A stretch of 64,000 bases of DNA from Chromatiales bacterium (ex Bugula neritina AB1) (GCA_001730015.1 MDLA01000192.1:1-64000), one strand, 5' to 3'. Counted from the first letter of the stretch, positions 8,623-18,173 are shown. Notes: generated from the letters alone by a model not told the origin. Numbers and translations are program-made.

Positions 8623-10299
8623 ATGAATTATCTTTTCCTGATCGCCGCAGCTACCATGATCAGCCTTGCTGTTATTCCAATCATGGTAAGGATAGCGCCA
8701 AAGATCGGCATGATGGATGAACCCAACGAGGACCGAAAAGTTCACACAAACCCCATACCGCGGGTAGGCGGCTGGGGCATCATTATCGGGGCGCTGATAC
8801 CCGTCGTTACCCTCACAGAACTCGACACAACCGTCTTGTGCTATCTGTTTGGCTGTATCACTTTACTATTGTTCGGGGCGTTGGACGATATCCGGGAGAT
8901 GGGTCACTACACTAAATTCATCGGTCAATTTATCGCCGTAATTCCGATGATCTATGTCGCTGAACTCTACGCAATAGATTTTCCATTTATCGACTATGAG
9001 TTCCCAAAATGGTTTGCCCAGGGTTTTACACTGGTTGCAATGATTGGCGTGATCAACGCAATCAATCACTCCGATGGCCTGGATGGTCTTGCCGGCGGCG
9101 AGGCACTGATCACCCTCGGTGCTCTGGCTCTGCTGGCCTGGATTGCCCCGAACGGTGAACTATCGATCATTCTGGCGCTGGCGGCAATTGGCGGGCTGGT
9201 CGGGTTCCTACGCTACAACACCCATCCGGCTATGGTATTCATGGGTGACGGCGGCAGCCAGTTTCTTGGCTTCACCCTCGGGTTCCTGGCCGTTCTGCTA
9301 ACCCAGCACACAGACCCGACACTCAGCAAAGCAGTCGTGCTACTGGTACTGGGTTTACCGGTGGTTGATATCCTTGTAGTACTAAAAAAACGCGCACAAT
9401 CCGGCGCAAATATTTTCCGTGCAACTAAAAATCATATGCACCACCGGCTATTGGAAATCGGCTTTGCACACAAGGAATCGGTGGTCATCATCTATACCGT
9501 ACATACATTTCTAGTGTGCTGCGGTATCTGGCTGGCACGCGGTAACGACTGGCTGATCGCGGCAATTTATCTCGGCGTATGCGGGGCTACGTATTACCTG
9601 TTGATTCTCGCAGAGCGATCAAACTGGCGCCCGGGCCAAACCAGGCTATTTTCATTTCTGTCCAACAGCCTGGAGGCCATAGAAAAAAATCAGATACTTA
9701 TGCACGGATCCAGACGATTTCTGGAGATCGCTATCCCAGGCTTTTTAATCGCCTTGTCTGTATGGATAAATGACATACCACGCGAATTCGGTGTCGTAGC
9801 GGCAATACTGGCCGTGCTACTGGCTCTGCAAAGTATCAACATCTACCCGTTCAGGGTAAACACCAGACGCGGCATTATCTACATTACGGTCGTTTTCATT
9901 ATTTACCTTTCCACACACGACCGGATTACCTGGTTGAATCCGTGGGCTGTCGGACTGGAAATTATCTATTATGTTGCTGTTTGCCTGGCAATATTCCTGG
10001 CCATTCGGTTTTCACCAGGCAGACGTAAAGAAGAATTCAAGGTTACTTCCTTCGACTATCTGCTGTTCTTTTTGATCGTCGGCGCGCTGCTATTCGCCAA
10101 GAGTCCGCTATTGTTCGGAACGTTTAACGTCAATATTTTTATTGTTGTCCTCGCTATTATTCTCTATGCCTCTGAATTGTTACTGGTCGAACGCAGGGAG
10201 AGAATTGATTTACTCGGCGGAGCAGCGCTGTTTACTCTAATTGTAATTGCGGTTCGTGGTTTTAATCTGGTGCAATTTAATATCGGGTTGCAACCATAG
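8623..10299 (+). CDS. WecA/MraY-family polyprenyl-phosphate sugar-1-phosphate transferase with C-terminal membrane extension
   Basis: Integral membrane enzyme that starts glycan assembly by moving a (N-acetyl)hexosamine-1-phosphate from UDP-sugar to undecaprenyl phosphate. Hallmarks in the first ~340 residues: DEPNEDRKVHTNPIPRVGG, FGALDDIREMG, the active-site NHSDGLDGLAGG, FMGDGGSQFLG, and NHMHHRLLEIGF containing the HxHHR-type histidines. The protein is 558 residues, while WecA is near 360; the last ~200 residues form about five or six extra hydrophobic helices of unknown role. It is probably an exopolysaccharide, O-antigen or common-antigen initiator. No other glycan genes are adjacent. Confidence 0.85.
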   Translation: MNYLFLIAAATMISLAVIPIMVRIAPKIGMMDEPNEDRKVHTNPIPRVGGWGIIIGALIPVVTLTELDTTVLCYLFGCITLLLFGALDDIREMGHYTKFIGQFIAVIPMIYVAELYAIDFPFIDYEFPKWFAQGFTLVAMIGVINAINHSDGLDGLAGGEALITLGALALLAWIAPNGELSIILALAAIGGLVGFLRYNTHPAMVFMGDGGSQFLGFTLGFLAVLLTQHTDPTLSKAVVLLVLGLPVVDILVVLKKRAQSGANIFRATKNHMHHRLLEIGFAHKESVVIIYTVHTFLVCCGIWLARGNDWLIAAIYLGVCGATYYLLILAERSNWRPGQTRLFSFLSNSLEAIEKNQILMHGSRRFLEIAIPGFLIALSVWINDIPREFGVVAAILAVLLALQSINIYPFRVNTRRGIIYITVVFIIYLSTHDRITWLNPWAVGLEIIYYVAVCLAIFLAIRFSPGRRKEEFKVTSFDYLLFFLIVGALLFAKSPLLFGTFNVNIFIVVLAIILYASELLLVERRERIDLLGGAALFTLIVIAVRGFNLVQFNIGLQP

Positions 10300-10342
10300 C
10301 TACAGATAATCTTTAAACCGTTTCAATACGCCCGGAACATTC

Positions 10343-11176
10343 CTACCCGGCTATTGGCGAAAGACTCTGACGCTTATCATTGATCACATCGTGAATCAGA
10401 TCGTCACCGATTGTCGGCAGCTGCTCGGCAAAGCCAAACAACAAGGCCGTATCACACAACAAATTTATTATGCGGGGAATACCACCGCTCGCCTCCCAGA
10501 TTGACGGTACAGCTACATTGCTAAAAATCTCCTGCTGTGAACCGGCAATCATTAAGCGGTGGCGGATATACGCATGCGTTTCGTCAAGATCCAGCGGTTC
10601 TAAATGACAATCTACTGCAATTCTGTGTACAAAGGGCAGCAATAACGGTTCACTCAGTGTTTCTCTCAACGCCGCCTGCCCGACCAGAACCAACTGGATT
10701 AGATCGAAATTATCTGCGTTGAGATTCGACAACATTCGTAGTTGCTCTATAATCTCGGCACTCAGATTATGGGCCTCATCAATTATCAGAATACTGCGCT
10801 TATTCTGTGAATACTGATGCATCAAATGGTCGCTGAACGCTTTGTACAGCTGCACTTTGGACTCTTCCCTCGAATTCTGATCAAATGCCAGCAGCATCCA
10901 CTGCAGCAATTCCTCAAACGATTTCACGTGACTGTTGGAGACCAGACCCACAGCCAGAGAATCATCACCCGTCTGCAGCAATTTACGAACAAGGCTGGTT
11001 TTTCCCGAACCGATTTCACCAGTGATAACCGCAAAACCGGATTGGCTCATAAACACGTATTCGAGCATTGATAAAGCTGCCTGATGACCTTTGCTCAAAT
11101 ACAAATATTTGGCATCGGGGCGCATCAGGAAAGGTTTTTCGTTAAGTCCGTAAAACGCTTCGTACATGAGTTGCAA
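10343..11176 (-). CDS. ExeA/GspA-like AAA ATPase
   Basis: Starts with MYEAFYGLNEKPFLMRPDAK, typical of ExeA/GspA-type ATPases. Walker A is GEIGSGKT at 53-60, Walker B ILIIDEAH at 129-136, and a VGQAALRETL sensor region follows. Relatives act in assembly of the type II secretin or in exopolysaccharide/PEP-CTERM loci. This copy (277 residues) lacks the peptidoglycan-binding C-terminus of GspA. It is convergent with the WecA-like gene (43 bp) and lies downstream of the repeat lipoprotein on the same strand with 224 bp between, so a functional link is possible but unproven. Confidence 0.82.
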   Translation of the reverse strand: MQLMYEAFYGLNEKPFLMRPDAKYLYLSKGHQAALSMLEYVFMSQSGFAVITGEIGSGKTSLVRKLLQTGDDSLAVGLVSNSHVKSFEELLQWMLLAFDQNSREESKVQLYKAFSDHLMHQYSQNKRSILIIDEAHNLSAEIIEQLRMLSNLNADNFDLIQLVLVGQAALRETLSEPLLLPFVHRIAVDCHLEPLDLDETHAYIRHRLMIAGSQQEIFSNVAVPSIWEASGGIPRIINLLCDTALLFGFAEQLPTIGDDLIHDVINDKRQSLSPIAG

Positions 11177-11400
11177 CCGTAGTTTGTTAGGCAGGATTTC
11201 GCTGATCCGGGAGCCTGAGGGGGCTTTGATAGCGTGACCCAGCGATTTATTTTAATAATAGCAACTTATAGCCATTTACGTGTCCCAGCGGATAACTCAT
11301 GGACTTCAAGTCATCTTGATTAAACTAAAAGCGGTTACGACAGAATCAATCGCGGGACGCCCGGCCGATCCGACGGATAACAGACCAACAGACAGCTACT

Positions 11401-14400
11401 CTATCGACTGGCCAGCACTTCACCCACCACGATTGTCACAACAGCGCTCGAAGTTCCCCCGTTGGCATCGTCGATACTATATTCAAAAGCATCCGTCCCG
11501 ATAAATTCACTAGAAGATGTGTAATCGACTGTGTTATTCGCTTGAACTACAGCAGTACCGCCCAAAGGCGGTGTCACAATAGTTACCGTCAGCGTGTCAC
11601 CATCATCATCCGAATCATTTGCCAGCACATCAATATTTACCAGCGCAGCGGTGTCTGCAACCACATTATCTGCAACAGCAACAGGTACTGTGTTGCCTGT
11701 TGTTACGGTAACAGTGACTTCCGCACTTGCCGTTCCGCCATTGCCATCATCTATCGTGTATTCAAACGAGTCTGATCCGGCAAAGTCCACCTCGGATGTA
11801 TATAAGATCAGGTTGCTTGCAAGCACTACTGCCGAGCCATTGCCCGGCGTCGTGACTGAACTTACCGTCAAACTGTGAAGATCTGCATCGGTGTCGTTAT
11901 CCAGCACATCAATTTCAATTGCCGTTGCTGTCGATGTTGTTGCCGCATCTGCCAGTGCTACGGGTGGCGTGTTCAACACAGAGACAGTCACAGAGGCCGT
12001 GTCTGTGCCACCATTTCCATCGTCCACCTGATAACTGAAAGTTTCATCACCAATGAAATCTGCCGCCGGGGTGTAAACAATTCGGCCTTCTGTTACAACG
12101 CTTGCACTACCTGCAGGTGGCTGAACAACCACTGTTACAGCAAGTAAATCACCGTCTGCATCGGTATCGTTACCCAACACATCAATACTGATCAGATCAT
12201 TGATTTGAGTACTCGCCAGATCATCCGCGGCTACCGGGGGAACGTTAACTGCAGCAACCTCTATCGTGACAGTGGCAGTTGCGGTGCCGCCAGCGCCATC
12301 GTCAATGCTATATTCAAATGTATCGGTACCCGTAAAACTTTCAGCCGGAGTATAAATCACTGATCCGTCCGCATTCACCACAGCAGCACCATTCTCCGGA
12401 ACCACGGTAACTGTCACCGTAAGTGAATCGTTGTCAGGGTCGGTGTCATTATCCAGAACACTGATAGTCACTGGCGTCTCTATTGTGGTTGCGGCGGCAT
12501 CGTCCCCGGCAATCGGTGCGCTATTTCCGGAGACAACCACCACTGTAACTGTCGCCGTTGCCGCTCCACCGGCGCCATCAGTAATTTCATAGGTAAAGCT
12601 ATCTGTTCCGACAAAGCTCGTTCCGGGGGTATACTCAATCTGTTGATCAACAGTCAGCCGGGCACTGCCGTTGGCAGGCGCCCCGGCGTCTACCGCCACT
12701 GTTAAATTATCACCGTCCGCATCACTGTCATTGTCCAGGACGTTAATTGTGACAGCCGTATCTTCCTGGGTAGAAGCTACATCGTTTCCGGCAATCGGAG
12801 CTTGGTTACCACGACTCACTGTTATGGTGACAGTGGCGGTGTCAGTCCCGCTGTTACCGTCATTGACCTCATAGACCAGTGTATCTATACCGGTAAAATC
12901 ATCAGCCGGGGTGTAGACGATCACATTGGATTCTACTACCGCTGTACCGTTTTCCGGAGGGGTCGAAAGAGCAACAGTCAATGAGTCGCTGTCGGCATCA
13001 GTATCATTATTTAGCACGTCAACGTTAACCGGAGCATTTTCTAACGTCGTGGCAATATCATCCAGCGCCACCGGCGCCGAGTTGACGCTGATGACTGTAA
13101 TCGTCACTGTTCCTGTTGCCGTACCGTCATTACCATCGGTGATTTGATATCGAAAAGAATCGTCACCTGAAAATCCCGCGGCGGGTGCATAAATAATGCT
13201 GCGTCCACGGATTCTGGCTGTACCGTTTTCCGGCTGATTAGTATCGACAATACTCAATGTGTCATTATCCGCATCGATATCATTATCCAGCACTGCTATA
13301 CTAACCGGATCATCAACTTCTGTGGTTATCACATCGTCAACGGCAACCGGCGCTGTATTCACGTTACTCACCAGCACAGTCACATTGGCGGTGTCTGTCG
13401 CCCCTGCAGTATCCGCTATCTGATAGGTAAACTGATCGGTTCCGGAAAAATCCACTGCCGGTGTATAACGGACTAGTCCGTCCACCACGACAGCCGCACC
13501 ATTTGATGGAGCAACCGTCACAGAGAGTGTTAGCTGATTTCCATCCGGATCACTATCGTTATCCAGTACATCAATAGATACAGCAGCTCCTTCATTGGTA
13601 CTGGCGCTGTCATTCACCGCCACTGGTGAAGCATTCACATTATTTATCGTCACAATCACCGTTGCTACAGCCGTTTCCCCGGCCGCATCTGTCACCTGAT
13701 AGCGAAAGCTGTCTGTACCATCAAAATCGGTATCCGGTGTATAAAGTACAGTTTCATCACTACCGACCACTGCCGTGCCATTTACCGGTGCCCGAGTTAT
13801 CGAGATAGAGAGTTGATCGCCGTCCGGATCGCTGTCATTGCCCAGTACATCAATACTTATGGCGGTATTTTCACTAGTCGTCACCGCGTCATTTACCGCA
13901 TTCGGTGGGTCGTTTACTGCACTTACGATCACCGCAACTCGACCAAGCGACTCTGCTATTCCATCACTAACCACATAAGTGAAACTATCAGAACCGGTGA
14001 ACTCTTCATTTGGCGTGTAGCGCACCTCTGAGCTGGATAATATTTCTACAACTCCATTTGCGGCCTCACTTACCGACTCAATAGAAAGTGGATCGCCATC
14101 GTTATCGAGATCATTTGCCAGAACATTCACAGTGGCAGAATTTCCTTCGTCGAGAGCCAGGTTATCGGCGACCGCTTCGGGTGCGGAATTCACCAGTGCA
14201 ACCTGCACAACAACCGTAGCCGTGTCGGTGCCGGAGTTGCCATCCGTGATGGTATATTCAAATGGATCAACGCCTGAAAAATTGGTTGCCGGAGTATAGG
14301 TAATAGTGCCATCTCCATTTATAGAAACTGCACCGTTTACCGGTGATGAAACACTCGAGACACTAAGAGAATCACCTTCTATATCCGTATCATTTGTCAA

Positions 14401-15624
14401 TACACTTACTACAACCGGAACATTCTCATCAGTGAAAGCGTTATCATTTACAGCCTGTGGCGCATCGTTAACGCCTGTGACTGTAATTTCAACCAATGCA
14501 GTTACCGACAGACCTCCAGAATCGAGTACCGTATAACGAAATTGATCACGGCCATTAAAATCGGTATTGGGTTGATACTCTATAAGCACACCGTTTCTAA
14601 TATTAGCAACGCCATTCGTCGGACCATCGCTGATGCGAGTGATAGATAACGGCAGGGCATCCGGATCTGTGTCATTAACAAGCACTGAAAACGACTGAGC
14701 CGGCGCATCTTCCACTATGGTGAATTGATCATCAATCAGTACTGGCGGTGCATTCTCCCCTGAAAACACAATTGTGACGGTAACCGGGGCACTTGGCGGG
14801 TTGACGCCATCGCTAACCCTATAGGTAAAACTATCCCTGGTAACGCCATCAGCATCAGAAGGCGGAACATCACCAATTCCTTCATAGCGAAATCCTCCAT
14901 CGGGCCGGAATGAAGAACGGAAAGTATCAGGGTTTGCCGCAAAGTCGGGCAAATCCAGAAGCTCCGCAGTCAAACAGGTGTTTCCGGTGTGTTCGTCATC
15001 GTCGTCATTAACCAGAACACCGTCGGACCCATCCTGTTTCTCACATCGGTTGTTGTAGCTAACCCCTCGACGCTGAATGACACTGGGATAGATTAACTGA
15101 TAGGTATCAGCCGCCGGCTGCGGCGCTGCATTAGGGCCAACATCGAAGCAAAATACCGCGGTAATCGGATCCGCTGTGGTGCCATCTCGATCCACCAGAG
15201 ATAACTCGTACTCTAGTCCCACCGGCGCAAACAAGGGTGGCGGGAAAACCGCTATTTCTCCGGCCGTAGGCAGAAAATCAACTGCACAGGAAGGCTGATC
15301 AGCGAGGCAGGCATCGAGCAGTGAATTGGCGATCTGATGCCCCCGCTCGCTGAGTTCAACGCGGCACTCCTGAAGATCGCCCTGCCGCAACAACCGCGAT
15401 AACACATTAGTGATACCAGTATCATCGCTCGCCGGAATACGTATAACAGTATTGCCGCCAATTATGACCTGACCATCAGACAGTTGCAGTCTCGGTGGGG
15501 TATTTTCGCTCCGCTGACCGCCACCGGAACCACCGGAGCAAGCTGACAACAGAGTCGCAACAACCACTACAGCCAATCCGGGCCAACAGCCACGCAGCCT
15601 GTTTGAAAATTTGTTCTTAAACAT
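11401..15624 (-). CDS. Giant lipoprotein with twelve tandem Ig-like (cadherin-like/VCBS) repeats
   Basis: The 1407-residue protein has a type II signal peptide with lipobox LLSAC near residue 29; Ser follows the Cys, which favours outer-membrane sorting. A unique region of roughly 260 residues (with several cysteines) is followed by twelve repeats of about 92 residues. Each opens with NxxPxAxxD, contains VLxNDxDxDGDxL, NGxAxV, YTPxxxFxGxDxFxY and ends DGxGGTxTATVTVxV. This is the bacterial Ig/cadherin-like fold common in surface adhesins; Asp-rich motifs suggest calcium binding. It ends right after the last repeat with no anchor, sorting or enzymatic domain. Probable cell-surface stalk or adhesin (inference). 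Confidence 0.9.
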   Translation of the reverse strand: MFKNKFSNRLRGCWPGLAVVVVATLLSACSGGSGGGQRSENTPPRLQLSDGQVIIGGNTVIRIPASDDTGITNVLSRLLRQGDLQECRVELSERGHQIANSLLDACLADQPSCAVDFLPTAGEIAVFPPPLFAPVGLEYELSLVDRDGTTADPITAVFCFDVGPNAAPQPAADTYQLIYPSVIQRRGVSYNNRCEKQDGSDGVLVNDDDDEHTGNTCLTAELLDLPDFAANPDTFRSSFRPDGGFRYEGIGDVPPSDADGVTRDSFTYRVSDGVNPPSAPVTVTIVFSGENAPPVLIDDQFTIVEDAPAQSFSVLVNDTDPDALPLSITRISDGPTNGVANIRNGVLIEYQPNTDFNGRDQFRYTVLDSGGLSVTALVEITVTGVNDAPQAVNDNAFTDENVPVVVSVLTNDTDIEGDSLSVSSVSSPVNGAVSINGDGTITYTPATNFSGVDPFEYTITDGNSGTDTATVVVQVALVNSAPEAVADNLALDEGNSATVNVLANDLDNDGDPLSIESVSEAANGVVEILSSSEVRYTPNEEFTGSDSFTYVVSDGIAESLGRVAVIVSAVNDPPNAVNDAVTTSENTAISIDVLGNDSDPDGDQLSISITRAPVNGTAVVGSDETVLYTPDTDFDGTDSFRYQVTDAAGETAVATVIVTINNVNASPVAVNDSASTNEGAAVSIDVLDNDSDPDGNQLTLSVTVAPSNGAAVVVDGLVRYTPAVDFSGTDQFTYQIADTAGATDTANVTVLVSNVNTAPVAVDDVITTEVDDPVSIAVLDNDIDADNDTLSIVDTNQPENGTARIRGRSIIYAPAAGFSGDDSFRYQITDGNDGTATGTVTITVISVNSAPVALDDIATTLENAPVNVDVLNNDTDADSDSLTVALSTPPENGTAVVESNVIVYTPADDFTGIDTLVYEVNDGNSGTDTATVTITVSRGNQAPIAGNDVASTQEDTAVTINVLDNDSDADGDNLTVAVDAGAPANGSARLTVDQQIEYTPGTSFVGTDSFTYEITDGAGGAATATVTVVVVSGNSAPIAGDDAAATTIETPVTISVLDNDTDPDNDSLTVTVTVVPENGAAVVNADGSVIYTPAESFTGTDTFEYSIDDGAGGTATATVTIEVAAVNVPPVAADDLASTQINDLISIDVLGNDTDADGDLLAVTVVVQPPAGSASVVTEGRIVYTPAADFIGDETFSYQVDDGNGGTDTASVTVSVLNTPPVALADAATTSTATAIEIDVLDNDTDADLHSLTVSSVTTPGNGSAVVLASNLILYTSEVDFAGSDSFEYTIDDGNGGTASAEVTVTVTTGNTVPVAVADNVVADTAALVNIDVLANDSDDDGDTLTVTIVTPPLGGTAVVQANNTVDYTSSSEFIGTDAFEYSIDDANGGTSSAVVTIVVGEVLASR

Positions 15625-15651
15625 TATTTATCCGGCACTCAAAATCTTAAA

Positions 15652-15721
15652 TGTCATGACAAGAGGTATAACACACTTTGGTCAAATCAGAAAACACTCT
15701 GAAATCAAAGACCTCATGACA
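15652..15721. promoter_or_regulatory. Paired TCATGACA motifs upstream of the repeat lipoprotein
   Basis: A perfect 10-bp palindrome TGTCATGACA lies at 15652-15661, about 28 nt before the lipoprotein start codon. Its half TCATGACA recurs at 15714-15721, exactly 60 bp away, close to six helical turns. A further inverted repeat TTGCC-N7-GGCAA is at 15722-15738. The arrangement resembles a two-site operator; the regulator is unknown. Confidence 0.3.
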
Positions 15722-15861
15722 TTGCCAACGTTCGGCAACCCCGCAATGAGAACCAATTGCCGCTACACCGGCAAGGAACCAGCGCACCACTTCAATAAAT
15801 AGTGTTGCATTTCACAGATAGAAGCGGAATCAGGCCCGAATTACCGAGCTGACATCAGCGT

Positions 15862-16674
15862 TCAAACTTTCCGTACACTCACCTCTGCAGACGAAAAAAC
15901 ACGCAACCCGGAGGTAGTAGTCACCTTGAGCAGACCCTTTTCATCAATACCGGCCGAGGCTCCGGTAATCACATCAGCTCCGGCATGAACCTGGATTTCA
16001 CGATCCGACAATGCGTCATAATCGGCCCACCGCTCCGATAAAGACGCAACAGCGCGCGCCACATCGCCTTGCGAGATATTGTAAACCCCCGCTGCCAGAT
16101 CACTAATCAGCCTCGATCGATCTGGTGGCACACCATTGCACAAATCGTGTAGATCGGTACTTTTCTGATCAATTCGTCGTGCTTCTTTGCCGCGTCGGTA
16201 ATTAACCCCGATTCCTACAACAAGACAAGTCGATGATGCATCGAAATGCGCTACTTCAACAAGAATTCCAACCAGTTTTGATTCACCCGCAAGGATATCG
16301 TTCGGCCATTTGATCCCGATCGGCTCGTCGGTGATCTCACGTAGAACATCACATACTGCAGCACCGGCAAGAAGCGACAAACCGCTGACATCAGCCAGCC
16401 CGCAGGAAATAGAAAACCGCAGTGAAAAGGTCACTCCACCACCGGGTGTGTGCCACGGCTTACCCCGTCTGCCTCGACCTTTCGTCTGATGCTCAGCAGC
16501 ACATACCATGAGAGATCCAGAGTTATATCCCGGCCCCGTTTTAGCTGACATCAACCGCGTATTGGTCGAGTCCGTCTGCTGCAATACCTCCACAGAACCG
16601 ATAGCGTTAATCTGCTGCTGCAGCGCCGTTTCTATTGCGGATTTACTGAGCGGGATCGGGTAGTTTTCGGGCAT
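15862..16674 (-). CDS. birA: Biotin--[acetyl-CoA-carboxylase] ligase, catalytic-only form
   Basis: Attaches biotin to the BCCP subunit of acetyl-CoA carboxylase through biotinoyl-AMP. Motifs: QQTDSTNTRLM, the adenylate loop KGRGRRGKPWHTPGGGV, IGIKWPNDIL, KLVGILVEV and VVGIGVNYR. A C-terminal SH3-like domain follows. There is no N-terminal helix-turn-helix, so unlike the E. coli protein it cannot repress biotin genes. Start set at the ATG at 16674, preceded by AGGA at proper spacing; ATG at 16710 would add 12 residues and has a similar site. Divergent from the transglycosylase gene. Confidence 0.93.
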   Translation of the reverse strand: MPENYPIPLSKSAIETALQQQINAIGSVEVLQQTDSTNTRLMSAKTGPGYNSGSLMVCAAEHQTKGRGRRGKPWHTPGGGVTFSLRFSISCGLADVSGLSLLAGAAVCDVLREITDEPIGIKWPNDILAGESKLVGILVEVAHFDASSTCLVVGIGVNYRRGKEARRIDQKSTDLHDLCNGVPPDRSRLISDLAAGVYNISQGDVARAVASLSERWADYDALSDREIQVHAGADVITGASAGIDEKGLLKVTTTSGLRVFSSAEVSVRKV

Positions 16675-16783
16675 GGTGTTCCTGTCAAAAAAGTGCGACG
16701 ACAGCATCAAATTCCTGGCAGTAAAGTTCCAGTAATTCGTCGCCGATACGTTTATTATTCAACCGCTTAACGGAGATTTACGG

Positions 16784-17425
16784 GTGCATTTCAAGTTACC
16801 GACAATAGCGTTCGCCCTATACGTCACGGGTTACCTGCTCAGTCAGAACGCTCTAGCTGAAAAAACTTATGTATACAAGGAAGTCGACGGAACATTGTGG
16901 TACACCAACGTCGCACCAACGGCTCAGGATACCGGTCGCTTCAAACTGATATCTATTACAGGCCGCTCTACGGCATCGGCCGGGTGCAACGGTCTGTCAA
17001 TCGAAAAAATGCAGCATCGGGAAATGCAATTCGATTCTACCATCCGTCGCTACGCCCGCGAATACCGCGTTGACTCAAAGCTTGTCAAAGCGGTTGTAAA
17101 AAATGAATCATGTTTTGATCGAAAGGCCGTTTCTTCAGCCGGTGCAGAAGGATTAATGCAGCTTATGCCACCGACGGCTAAATCCCTGGGTGTCACTGAT
17201 TCATTCAATGCCGAACAGAACCTGCGTGGCGGAATACAGTATTTAAGTGAACTAATGGCGATGTATGACAACAATTTACGGCTCGCACTGGCAGCCTACA
17301 ACGCTGGTCCCGGCACGGTGAAGAAATATGATGGTATTCCACCCTATCCTGAAACGCAGCGCTATGTAGAGAAGGTCATGAAATCGTACAAGCTCTATTT
17401 GAGGGAGTATCTCGACGTCGGGTAA
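16784..17425 (+). CDS. Lytic transglycosylase, SLT domain
   Basis: Periplasmic murein-cleaving enzyme of 213 residues. N-terminal signal-like helix (residues 6-25), then a short DUF4124-like stretch (TYVYKEVDGTLWYTNVAP). The Slt/goose-lysozyme domain starts near YAREYRVDSKLVKAVVKNES, where the Glu is catalytic, followed by SSAGAEGLMQLMPPTA and LALAAYNAGPGTVKKY. GTG start supported by GGAG 8 nt upstream. Stand-alone gene, divergent from birA with 109 bp between. Confidence 0.9.
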   Translation: MHFKLPTIAFALYVTGYLLSQNALAEKTYVYKEVDGTLWYTNVAPTAQDTGRFKLISITGRSTASAGCNGLSIEKMQHREMQFDSTIRRYAREYRVDSKLVKAVVKNESCFDRKAVSSAGAEGLMQLMPPTAKSLGVTDSFNAEQNLRGGIQYLSELMAMYDNNLRLALAAYNAGPGTVKKYDGIPPYPETQRYVEKVMKSYKLYLREYLDVG

Positions 17426-17573
17426 ATACTACTAACAACTGCCAGAGTGATCATCGACATAAACGCAGAAGCGCTGTCTGAATTTCAGATCGGGCAATAA
17501 TCAACCTTTAATTTCTAATAGCGGGGATAACTCGGTAAACTGTCCGATTAATTGTATTTGCAGACGTCAACTA

Positions 17574-18173
17574 ATGTCAGAAAAAAACGCCAGGCATCTG
17601 GTTAAGCGGTTACTGGATGTTATCGAGTCCGATATTCTGCCGCTCACTACCGCAGGGGTTGCTGCCGGCAATAAAATATTCGGCGCGGCTCTGCTACATA
17701 AAAACGATCTCAGCACGCTACTGGCAGAAACCAATAACGAACTGGAAAATCCACTCTGGCACGGTGAGATGCATACACTGAAGCGATACTACGAAATGCC
17801 CGCCTCAGAACGCCCGGAGCCGAAAGATCTGATCTTTCTAACAACCCACGAACCATGCAGCCTGTGTTTATCAGCCATCACATGGACCGGTTTTGATAAT
17901 TTCTACTATTTTTTCAGCCACGAAGACTCACGAGACGCCTTTTCTATTCCGCATGACCTGAAAATTCTCAAAGCTGTATTTAATGTAGAGCCCGGCCAGT
18001 ATCAAAAAGAAAATGAATTCTGGACCAGTCACAGTATTCGCAAGCTGGCTAGTGAACATTGCACCGGAGAACACAGTTGTTCCGATCAGGTTAACCGGAT
18101 CAGCCAGCGCTATTCCCAACTCTCGGATGGCTATCAAAGCAACAAAGATAACAACGGGATACCGCTAAATTAA
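17574..18173 (+). CDS. Zinc-dependent deaminase-like protein, substrate unknown
   Basis: A 199-residue protein with the two zinc motifs of the cytidine/guanine/tRNA-adenosine deaminase superfamily: HGE at 63-65 (His ligand and proton-shuttle Glu) and EPCSLC at 93-98 (two Cys ligands). Between them is the expected LIFLTTHE strand. The C-terminal part, rich in charged and Cys/His residues (EHCTGEHSC), is not like CDD, TadA or ComEB. It stands alone between the transglycosylase and tRNA-Thr. A small-molecule deaminase is likely; whether a nucleoside, base or pterin is unknown. Confidence 0.75.
   Translation: MSEKNARHLVKRLLDVIESDILPLTTAGVAAGNKIFGAALLHKNDLSTLLAETNNELENPLWHGEMHTLKRYYEMPASERPEPKDLIFLTTHEPCSLCLSAITWTGFDNFYYFFSHEDSRDAFSIPHDLKILKAVFNVEPGQYQKENEFWTSHSIRKLASEHCTGEHSCSDQVNRISQRYSQLSDGYQSNKDNNGIPLN

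Noticed and set aside
11401..15624. Many plus-strand open frames of 60-95 codons
   Set aside because: They are shadows of the repetitive lipoprotein gene; the minus-strand frame has the signal peptide, repeats and length.
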